From the NCBI GenBank assembly GCA_029945375.1, contig CM057057.1, forward strand, positions 3,968,001-4,032,000: DNA of 64,000 nt. Reading direction: 5' to 3'. Source of the DNA: Agaricus subrufescens (taxonomy: Eukaryota > Basidiomycota > Agaricomycetes > Agaricales > Agaricaceae). Of this stretch, positions 10,875 to 20,529 are shown in pieces (position 1 is the first letter of the stretch; each line of letters starts with the position of its first letter). The position numbers and the translations under genes were made by a program. The notes below the pieces were generated by a model. That model saw only the letters and a list, made by a program, of their open reading frames with translations, was not told where the DNA came from and did not search any database.

Positions 10875-11443
10875 TCACAGGTCCTGATGACCGACGAGAA
10901 AAACAGATGAATAATACTAGAAAAAATCCGTTATAGTTTGTTGAAATAGCCTGGTGAGGTTCGGACCGGTTAGTGAGGAGGAGGATCCAGGGGAGGATCG
11001 AAAGTAAAGCCGAGGTTGTCCAACAAAGGCTGTCAGAAAACGCGGCGACGTTGGTGCGCAGTACAATAACCTGGCTCTATGGGGTTGCCAAAAAGGAATA
11101 CTAGTGGTCCAGGAAGCAGTAGTGCAGAACTGGCGCCTGCACTGCCGATAGTGGGATCCTGATCCAAAGGCCCTTGCTATACACAGCCAAACATTGCGTC
11201 CTTTATAAGCCTCGGCTCTGCGCTTCACCGTTTTCTTCTAATGTCATTTTCGTCTCTGCTTTAGAGTCACTTGTATTCCTGTCGACAACAGAAGGGAAAA
11301 GCAGGCGCTCGTAGAGACGCAGATCGATCTCTCTCTGCATCACTCCGGAACTGTGTAATTTCATATGCACAGGACTAATGTGATCTGGATTGGAACATTT
11401 ATACATCGTACGCTACAAAAATTTTACAGCCTAATTCATATCG
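10875..11443. other. Intergenic interval with one weak small ORF
   Basis: Lies between the E2 start and the HEM3 stop. On the minus strand an ATG at 11406 opens a 67-residue frame to 11203 (starts MYKCSNPDHISPVHMKLHSS) with fair codon composition, and a second frame (11228-10917) overlaps its end. Neither resembles a known family, and I could not join them through convincing splice sites. This may be a small unrecognised gene or leader sequence of the E2 gene. Confidence 0.25.
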
Positions 11444-12580
11444 CTACTTTTCTTCTGCCTTTTGCGCTTCTTCAACTCTGCGCTCCCGGTCAACATTAAT
11501 GCTATCTAAGATTTTCTTTGCTCCCGTTTCAAGCAGTGTTGTGGCCAACTTGGCCCCAACCTTGTCTGCTTCTTCTGCGCTTGAAACACGTTCCTTCACT
11601 GTATGTTCGACGTGCTCTTGTCCATCGATAGCGGTGACCGCTCCCGTCAGTGTCAACAAGCCAGCCTCTTGTTTCTCGTTCTCCCATTCCAGGCTACTCG
11701 CAACACCGACGGGTACACTGCATCCACCCTCCAGGACGCGCAAGCAAGAACGTTCAGCCAAGCATTTCCACTCTGTCTCGCGATGAGTCAGTTTTTTGCA
11801 GAGTTCTATGGCTTCTTTGTCGTCACTTCGAACCTCAACTCCCAATGCACCTTGGGATACGGCGTGGAGAAGTGTTGGGGGTGTCAGATCTGCGGTGACC
11901 CGACCACCCATTCCCAATCGTACAAGGCCTGCTTTTGCGAGGACTAGAGCTGCATAAGGACCCTCAGGATCGTCGAGTTTGGCAAGTCGAGTGTTCCTGG
12001 CCAGAAAAATGAAATTAATGACAATATCTATCAAAGACCCGTTGGTCAACCTACAAGTTTCCTCTCTGTATAAAACGCATGAGTAAATTGCTGACGATCG
12101 TTATTGTCGTAGTTCACGCACCACGTCCAAAAATTGGAGTTTGGGAAACTTTCGCTTTAATTGTGCAACCCTCCTTACACTGCTTGTTCCTACTACACTT
12201 CCGTCAGGTAACTCATCAAGAGATTTCCAAGGCTTTCCCTGCTTCACGACCAAGCTGTCTGCCGGATCCTCTCGTTCTAAGATCGCTCCGAGATAGCACC
12301 CACTCGGCAACGATGTTGGGACATCCTTGAGCGAATGAATAAGCAGGTCGACCGTCCTATCCTTCAATGCAACCTCCAACTCTTTAGTCCAGAGCGCTTT
12401 TCCACCAAGTAAATATAGTGCCTGTGACTGGTTCTTGTCTCCAGCCGTGGACATGAAAGAAGTGCTAAAAGTCGCTCCATCGGCTTGCTGTTCATTCTGC
12501 AAGGACGCGAGGACTATGTTGGTTTGAACTTGCGCGAGCTGTGATGCCCGAGAAGCGAGAACGAAATTGCGTGGAGACAT
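11444..12580 (-). CDS. HEM3: Porphobilinogen deaminase (hydroxymethylbilane synthase)
   Basis: Exons 12580-12122, 12065-12055 and 11996-11444 give 340 residues. Motifs in order: FVLASRASQLAQVQTN, KALWTKELEVALKD, VDLLIHSLKDVPTSLP, VGTSSVRRVAQLKRKFP, LDVRGNLNTRLAKLDD, YAALVLAKAGLVRLGM, then LTHRETEWKCLAERSCLRVLEGGCSVPVGV. The Cys in EGGCSVPVG is where the dipyrromethane cofactor attaches, and the SVRR and RGNLNTRL arginines bind substrate carboxylates. The enzyme joins four porphobilinogens to make hydroxymethylbilane in heme synthesis, in the cytosol. The middle exon is an 11-nt microexon without which the frame and the invariant RGNLNTR motif are lost. Confidence 0.95.
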
Positions 12581-12781
12581 ACACTTTTACGCGGGTTCGC
12601 ATTTCGATCGATCGGATTAGATGTAGTCATGATCATGTGCTGGGCTGATGCGCTTTATGTAAGTAATTGAGTCTAGAAAAATACATGCAGCAACAGATAA
12701 GTTTCATAACAGTAGCAAGTCCGGACCATTATAGATGCGAATTCGGCAAAGCAGCAACCATCTAGAGAGGGGTTTAGCCAC

Positions 12782-15473
12782 CTAACTCTCAAGCAATTCT
12801 TTTGGCACATCTGCAAACACGGCTGACCCTACACCGGCCAGGCCGAGTTGTGTCAGACAAGTAGCAGCATGTCTGTACACCATCTCTAGCGTTGGCCTGA
12901 CGGGCTGCCCTTGCGATTCTGCGGGGAGATCAATGTGTCAGATACATTCCCTAGGACGGATTCGCGTGCACCTACTCAGGATAGCCTCGTTCACTTCATT
13001 AGCCAACACTACGCGGGCCTCCTGTCCAGCCACGCCAGCGGCATCTCCCCCAGCCTCGAATGGATTGTTCCAAGCGATCACGCTCGATGCCTGCTCAAAC
13101 ATCTGCCTCAGTTCTGGCCTCTTCTCCAGCTTGTAGTCATTGTTGAAGTTTTGTCCGTATTCAATCGCCGCTGTCAACGCAGCTTCGAATTCTGCCGTAG
13201 TCGCTGGTCTCGAGGTGGAACGACCTTCGACAGATGGTGATCTGCGAGGAGTTGACTTGGACAGATGGGGCGATAGATGTACAGAAGGTGCAAAATCGAG
13301 CGCATCATCATCTACATCCATGTTCATTCCATCGTCATCAAGTAACTGCCGGCTCGTGCTCGATCCAGACACTCCTATGGGTGACTCCTCGCGTTCTTTC
13401 CCATTGCTCATACCTCTTTTGATTTCATTTGTTTCCAGAATCAGCTCGACGAGCTTTCTACACCGCAGTTTGAAAAGTACAAGCCCATCATCAGCCTCCA
13501 ACACAGTAGGATAGTGTCTCCGAATGTCTTCGAGCGCAGTGTCAATATCGCCTTTCATAACGGAGTTGACTATAGCTGTCCGTCGCTCAATATCACCTTC
13601 AAAATCATCCAATCCTTCTCCCACTCGGGCTCCATCCATTTCTACATCATCCTCTGGCAATTTACTGGGGCCTTTCTGCTGTTGTTTATGGAATGCCCGA
13701 GCTGATTTGGCATAACCGTGATGAACAAGGTAGGATAACACGAGCTGGCTCAAAACGGATTTAGATTCATCTTCCGTCAAAGCCGAGGGTGGTTCGGTTA
13801 TCGTGATGAGACTTTTGATAGCATTTTTATGATACCGTCGGTTTAGAAGGGTCGAGTTCAAAGAAGTTTTCATGATAGTGTCCCAAGTTGCTTTGCGTCT
13901 TTCTTGAACATGGTTCTCGATGTCGAATAAGAACTCTTCGTGTCCGAAGTTCACTCGAACGCTATCTCCTGAGTGGCGTAGGCCTACAACGGGATATAGA
14001 TCGCCCTCTTTCCCCACATCATCGAATACAAAGCCTGCGTGAGATGTTAATTGAATTGTCGCAAGAATAGTACAAGGGAAGGTGCTCTTACCAAGGAATG
14101 TCTGATTTTTGGTATAAAATATTTTGTGGTTTGTGAAGTCTATGCCACATCCAACGATATCACCGCCTGTCGATTGATGAGGACAGCAAAAAGCAAAGAT
14201 GCTGTTGAAACCACTTACATCCGAACGTTGAAGCATAAGCAGCTCCAGGCCTTCCGGATTCATACACATTACCATCGTCTCCCTGATAGCCCCAAGAGCC
14301 AGACTCCCAGCCAGGAAGACGAGAATATTTCGAACCATCTAAACAAAATCTGTGAAAGAAGATAAAGACCCTTGGCGTGCACAGAATGAGCAATTACTTA
14401 CCCTATACTTACTTGACTATACATCGTTGAAGAAGTATTAGCGTACACCGCTGACGAAGAAAATATTTACATACCTCTTTTGCTCTTTGGATCTTATTTC
14501 AACTTCATAATAATAAATTCCACAGGCTGGAGGAACAAAATGATTGGCCCTTGCATTGGCGGCATGCTCTTTATCGCTGCTATTAGCACCTACGTGGGTT
14601 AAGCAAAGATGTTTAAATAGCAAATTAAAACACTGTCTCACCGTGATGCGAAAGTTCGCGGCCGTCGTGTGACACAGAGAGGATGTTGAGCCGAGCCTGA
14701 TCACTCCATCGGGTCGGTAACGGATAGGTCACCTGTTCCTCTGAAATTACGGAAGGTGTTGGCACCGAGCGAGCTTCCCTGGTTGGAGGTGGCGGAGAGG
14801 GACTACTGTCTTCGTCACTATCGCTAAAAGGCGACATGACATAAGGCTGAGAAGGTGTACTCCTGGAAGGTCCTGTATTTTCGACCTTCCTCTGTGGCGC
14901 CGAAGATACCCCTGCCAAAAAGGAAGAAGATGCATCTGTGACTAGTAAGTCCCTCAATGCAGAATGATCCAGGTACGCGGGCCTTGGGAATGACACGGGC
15001 GTTGTATTTGGTAAAGGTGGGATACTGGGGGCCACTCTCTGGGCGCTGACGGACCGTCCGCTAACACCACTTGCCCTTCGCAATTGAGTAGGTGAGTGCG
15101 AAGTGGTGCAAGAGTTATCGTCATTCCGAGCAGGATCCGGTGAGGCATGTACTATTCTCGGCTCAAAGGTCATGCTTGTGTGGGGAGGACGGCCTAGGTG
15201 GTTCCCTGAAAGAGTTACAGAGCGAGAAAACCTTCTTGTAGGCGAGATTGACAAGGAGAGAGGGTCGTGAGTCGGTCTATGACTGGCTGATACATTTCTG
15301 GTCGTGTCAGTGTTCCCGAAGCGGCCGGAAGAGCCCTGTGTACTTGAAAGACGTGGGCGGGATGGTGAGATGTTCGGAATGGAGATGACAGATTCGATGT
15401 TGCGAGCCGAGGACGGTGCACCGGGATTTCTTGGAATTGGAATGCTGGGAGACCTTGCCGGACGATTGGCCAT
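12782..15473 (-). CDS. GID1: GID/CTLH E3 ligase scaffold (Gid1/Vid30, RanBPM type): SPRY-LisH-CTLH-CRA
   Basis: The N-terminal third (ATG at 15473) is Ser/Pro-rich and probably disordered. A SPRY domain follows: SDQARLNILSVSHDGRELSH, ACGIYYYEVEI, LPGWESGSWGYQGDDGNVYE, DIVGCGIDFTNHKIFYTKN, GEDLYPVVGLRHSGDSVRVNFG-like text. Then come LisH (SQLVLSYLVHHGYAKSARAF), CTLH (RTAIVNSVMKGDIDTALEDI) and CRA (FEAALTAAIEYGQNFNNDYK to the end at LGLAGVGSAVFADVPKELLES). This domain order is diagnostic of Gid1/RanBP9/10, the scaffold that recruits substrate receptors to the GID ubiquitin ligase controlling gluconeogenic enzyme turnover. An acidic, Ser-rich insert sits between CTLH and CRA. At least seven exons. 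Confidence 0.9.
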
Positions 15474-15702
15474 GCTCAAAACTAGGTGGCCAAAAGGCGG
15501 CAGAACCCAGAAAACTAGCTAGCAGTACAAGAGGTGAGTGCGATGAGAATTATGGTGAAAAAAAGGTAGGGAGAGAAGGGGAGGAAAGACAAATGTGGGG
15601 GACCAGAAAGTAGCAGATGATAACTCGTGACCCTGGACCTTCTGTGTCACACTTACTCCTCCGTCACCTCTTACGCGTTCATTATATCTAACCGCGACCA
15701 TC

Positions 15703-16324
15703 ATGGTATATACCTCTACTCTTTTTCGTCATCCAACTAATCACTGTGCAGGAACCTTCGCTCAGACTTGTACCTAAAGGCTCCGAAAAGGTCGCCACCA
15801 TCTCAGACACCGCTAACAGCCTTGGCTTGCACGATACCCTGACCTATGGTCCCCGTAGTCTCGCCGCTGAAATCAAAAACACGGATGGAATCAAGAACCG
15901 ACTGGAAAATGTCAGCTGCACCTCTTTGTTTATGATAGGAGACTAATGGGCTTGTAGTGGGAAGAAACTCAAGATAGGACTAAACTGACCATGTTACGCA
16001 CTGTATATGGCATGCACGCACCAATGCGGTTGCTGATGGAGCGCAAAATCGTGCAACCTGTACGTCTTTCCGTATCTAAGTGCATGATCATTGCTAACAT
16101 TCCCCACCAGCCGCCTAGCTTTCCCGGAATGCCGCAGTCCAGTCTCCATCTAGATATCTTAATGGGGCGGGACGAGCTCATTGAGCCAGCTGATGTGTTC
16201 CTGGGTTTGTTCCTCCCACTTTTGATTCGATTTTCAATGGGGTCTGATGTATCACCTTCTAGGCATGGAGACGGGCCCCTCAATAGACGCACGCAAAGAG
16301 ATGGAAAAGAAGTATCGTGTTTAG
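15703..16324 (+). CDS. UMP1: Proteasome maturation factor Ump1/POMP
   Basis: Five exons: 15703-15705, 15752-15910, 15958-16059, 16111-16204, 16263-16324, coding 139 residues. Exon 1 is only the ATG; the intron starts with the next base. The protein reads EPSLRLVPKGSEKVA, DTLTYGPRSLAAEI, LENWEETQDRTKLTMLRTVY, GMHAPMRLLMERKIVQ, PPSFPGMPQSSLHLDILMGR and ends DARKEMEKKYRV. The central HAPMRLxMER block is the family signature. Ump1 chaperones half-proteasome dimerisation and is degraded as the first substrate of the finished 20S particle. The length matches the family. Confidence 0.93.
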
Positions 16325-16440
16325 TTCTTGTCTGTCGCGTATAATCAGAAGGGAAATATTATAGTAAATCCGCAAGTGATATTTCCATAGTGATTAGTGT
16401 ATAACAAAGATATCATTCAAAAGATCCAGCATACTGCATT

Positions 16441-18280
16441 TCAAACCGTCCAAGGCTCCTCTTGCAAATTTGTGTCTTCACACTTTAGAATACCTTGCAC
16501 GACGACATTCTTCGCGCTTGCCACACAGCCTTCCAAGAACGGAATACCAGGGGATGCATAGGAGCCACAAATCCATACCCCGGGATTGCTTCCATCCCAC
16601 ATCCTTCCGGCACCTTGCAGAGGACCGAGTTTCGTGTTGCAAACCGAGGGGCACTCCCACCATCTCCGGCCGTCTTCTTGACACAGTCCCTGCAAAGCTT
16701 TTCGAGCCTCTACAGTCGGGATTGCCCTTTGCAGTTTCGAAAAACTCAGGATCGAGTCTTTTCTCGGTGGAATATAGGGGTTCGTAGATTGGTATATGGT
16801 AGGCTGATCTGCAGGATAGTCCTTCGGTCTGGGTAGAACGTGGGTGACCATAGCGTAGGTACTCGGGACACAAACAGAAGAATCTCTATCCGGGTCCTCC
16901 TCAAAAATTCCTGGCTCGCCTCCACGATGATAGATAAGATTGAGCTCGCGGCGATCTCGAGTATCATCAGGCAGGAGCGAGTGATCCGTATGGTTCACAA
17001 CCACAACTGTCCGATATCGAAATTCGCGTAAAACTTCTACCTGTCGTTGTAAATGGCCAGTGAAAGCGCTTCCTTTAAGATTTGCGGAGTTAGGTAGATT
17101 GGAGACAAAGCCTCGCAGTATCGACGCAGCAGTATTTGCTTCGGTGGCAAAAATGATGTGATGGAAGCCGTTTATAGTTTTCTTTGCCCCTGATGCGGCC
17201 ATAGAAGTCACTGATGCCAAATGAGGAGCATTCGGGTCGGCAGTGATAGAAGTGACTGGTGAAGAAAGATGGATATTTTCCACGTCCTTGCTGAGCTCGG
17301 TGGTAATATCACGGACACCATTGGCCAGAACGTAGTGAGGGGTGCCGATGGTTAACCAGATGAAATCTAGAGATGGTATCGTTACTCCTGTCAGACCAAG
17401 AATTTAAAATAAAAAGCGTCACTTATTTACCTAGGAATTCTACAGCAGGATATTTCAAGATGTCTTGCTCTGTGGCGGTACACATACCAGACCACAGAGG
17501 TATCATCACGTCTCTCACGTAGGTTTGCCACGAAACGTCGAGACCTATCCAACGGGCAACAATATTATTCGGCTTAACGTCCTCGGCCCATTGTTCAAAG
17601 GATTTGTCGTCGATATCTCGTGGACGCAGGAAGGGCGCAGCGTGTACGGCAGACCAAAAGAAGCAGAACAAGATTTCCATCGTCACGAACACGAAGATGA
17701 CGTATGTCCACAATTTCCGTAACACAGACCCAAGAACAAGATTCTTGACTTGGTATGACATGTCAGCGATATAAGCGGGCATGCCGACACCGTTGAGCCC
17801 AGAAGAACCGTTGTAGATGAATCTCGCAGCAATTTTTCTCTCCGTCTTGGCAGTCGACGGGGTAAATAGCGAAAACGAATAGTCGAAGTCACTTGACCGC
17901 AGTTCAACTCCCACTTTCTTATACATGGCAAGGAGTTGAGGGTAGTAACCTGACGAAAGGTTTAAACATCGTGAGTAGGCGTTGAATTGAGAGACTCAAA
18001 GCCTTCATACCTCCCTGGAAAGTTCTCATAGGCACATCAACCCTCCATTGTTCCTGGGAGTTAGAATCGAGTACTGACATGGATGCAGCATCCATGCCGA
18101 GAGCGTCAGCCTGACTTCGGTGAGTAAATTTGCGAGTACGCATCGAACGTGCACTACCTTTTCAAATAGGTGGACCTCAAATTCAACATCCTGACTCTTC
18201 ATAGGACGCGTCAAGAGCCATGCAGATGTGAGCCCTGCCAGCCCACTGCCAACAACGGCCACTTTAATTCTGTGTGTCAT
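16441..18280 (-). CDS. FAD-dependent amine-oxidase-like oxidoreductase with a membrane segment
   Basis: The ATG at 18280 is followed by VAVVGSGLAGLTSAWLLTR, a Rossmann GxGxxG dinucleotide-binding motif at the extreme N-terminus. Later segments include DVPMRTFQGG, FIYNGSSGLNG, then a hydrophobic stretch LWTYVIFVFVTMEILFCFFW around 17670-17720 that looks transmembrane. The C-terminal half has HYVLANGVRDITTELS, HHIIFATEANTAASILRGF, TYAMVTHVLPRP, and GVWICGSYASPGIPFLEGCV, which is the second FAD contact of the amine-oxidase fold. The closest general match I know is the predicted NAD/FAD-binding protein family related to amine oxidases and desaturases; its substrate is not known. At least five exons. 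It converges on UMP1, with 116 bp between stops. Confidence 0.78.
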
Positions 18281-18472
18281 CAAGCGGAGAAAGAAGGGAG
18301 GGGACTGAATATGGAAGACAAATTTTGAATGCAGTAAAGGGCAGGGACGGCTACATTATAGCGTGAGATGGTTGCACGATGGAATGAATGATGGTTCTCA
18401 TGGTTCCTCCACGGGGAAGCAAGTGGCTTCAATATCCTGTAAGTCTGTGGGCGACAACGAAGTACAATAAGT

Positions 18473-20282
18473 TCAGTCCAAACGGCGCCTCTTTCCCCGA
18501 TAACTATCATCTACAGGATCACTCCTCCGTTCTTTGATCCGATATCTCTCCCTTGTACGAGAACTGGGTGATCTCGACCTTGATTCAGAAGTCCGATACC
18601 TGCGCCGATCTCGTTGGTCATCTCTATACCCGGCTGACCCGGCCCCACTTCTGCCGTCGTCTCTCCATTCGTGTTTATGTTCTCTGTCCCTGAACTTATC
18701 TCGAGATTCCCAATGGTCATTTCCCCTGTCATCACCGTTACGTATTCGTGGGCCCGCCGCAATAGCGTTTGGCCCGCTCCGCTCCAGGTTTTGTGGACAA
18801 TCTGCGGGCTACATCAAGAAGCTTGAAGAAACGACGTAATTCATAGACGTACCTTTCTTTAGGTGTGGACCTCCACAGAGGAAACAACCTCCGGAATCAG
18901 TTCCCATCCCTCCATGCTTCACAGGTGCTGTTCCTCCAAACCCGCCATTACCAGCAGTAGTGTCCTGGTCCAGAAGATGGGTATATTTGGTTCGGCCTCT
19001 CTTTCCAAAGTTTTTGACTTGCATAACCTTTGGCAGAAGTGACACATCGACCGTTGATTCTGTAGCTTCTGTGTAATCGCGTCGTTTGAGAATTTCCTCG
19101 TCCTATGCACATCAGTTCGAGCATTTCAGTTCTATCAAATAGGTCGAACCATACCTGATGAAAGGCACCCTTGTGCCAGTACTTTTGTAAGAACTTTTGC
19201 TGTCCTTTTGATTTATCTGCCCGCGATTTGTCTGCTTTTTCCGTATCCTCTTTGAGACGCTGCTCTTCCGGTAATGCTCTCCTTCTCTCAATCTCTTCCC
19301 TTTCTTCTTCCCTGAGCATTTCTTCCTCCTTCTCTTTCTTTATTCTCCCCAGCTCGCGCAGACGCCATGCTTCGAATTCACCAGTGGGGTCTAGACCGTC
19401 TGTATCATCAATATCTGGAACTTCATCCTCCTTCTCCTCTGTAATTTATCAGAACTCCATACGTCAATATAAGGCAAAGGTGACACACTTTCAGCAAGTT
19501 CCCTCCGTATACTTTCCGCGACCATATCGTGACTCTGCTTCCGTCTCTCCTCCGCTTCTTGTTCTCTTTTCTTTTGCACTTCTTCTGAGTCTTCTGCTAG
19601 CGCTTCCTTTTCCGCTATCGTCGCGCGCGCACGCCTGCAGCAAGTAGTTCATAAGATATTCATAGAATGTTCTTTAGGATACTTACTTCGGTACGAAAAC
19701 TGGTCTAAATAGTGGTTTGGGACCCTCATCTTCTGATTCACTTTCAGACTCGCTGGACTGTAGAATATAATGATAAGTAGAGTTCAATCGGAATATAAAT
19801 TAGGCGGACCTCCTCCTCTTCTTCCTTCACTGCTGCGTCCTCCTCTGACTCCTCTTCTTCTTCCTCTGACTCCTCTGAAGGTTCTATAGCCAGAAGCGGT
19901 CAACATTTAATTTCGCACTATCAATTAACAACGTACCTCCAGTCTCCATGTCAGTCTTCCCACTCTCTAACCGCCCCGCAACAATGACCTTCCCCTCTTT
20001 ACTGACACTAACGTCTTTCAGCGTAATATTCATGCTCCCCTTCTTCCTCAGGTCAGCTCTGGCCCCAGACAATTGCATCTCCTCGTTATCTTCTTCATCT
20101 CCCTCCGAATCGATATCCCCAGCATCCTTGATCAACACATCACCATCTTCGAGTTGCTGTTGTTCAAGCTCCTCGTCTGAATCTGATTCAACTTCTGCTG
20201 CGCCTTTGGGGGCCTTTCCTTTCCAATACCGAGCGGCTGGACGGGGCAGTCTAGGTGCCTGTTTTCTTTGTACTGTGGCCAT
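18473..20282 (-). CDS. MFAP1: MFAP1-family spliceosomal protein with zinc-knuckle and RS-like tail
   Basis: The ATG at 20282 gives [20 protein letters not shown], then long Glu/Ser/Asp-rich stretches. The MFAP1 core follows: [118 protein letters not shown] and HLLDQDTT. These blocks are nearly invariant in the family, a U4/U6.U5 tri-snRNP component needed for pre-mRNA splicing. After the core comes a CCHC-type knuckle ([13 protein letters not shown]) and a tail rich in Arg, Asp and Ser ending RGKRRRLD. That tail is not part of the animal protein as I know it. At least six exons. Confidence 0.9.
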
Positions 20283-20529
20283 GAGAGTAGATGGAAGAGG
20301 AAATGTTTTCAAGGTAGTATACCAGAGCAAGCACTGGACTTCAGCGTTACAGCCAAATAGGGCACAACACCGGAATGGCCTCGGTCCGAGGTCACTGATC
20401 CGCTCATACTTTCAGAAAACAGGATATGATAGGTAATGTAGTACCAGGCCACCAACCATTCAAGCATAGCAACGTTGTCAAATACAAAACGAATAGACAT
20501 AAATGCAGACACATCTACATACGTATGTG

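Noticed and set aside
16441..18280. Reading the FAD oxidoreductase as a pseudogene because it has several frames
   Set aside because: All frame changes coincide with short introns with proper donor and acceptor sites, and both FAD motifs are intact.
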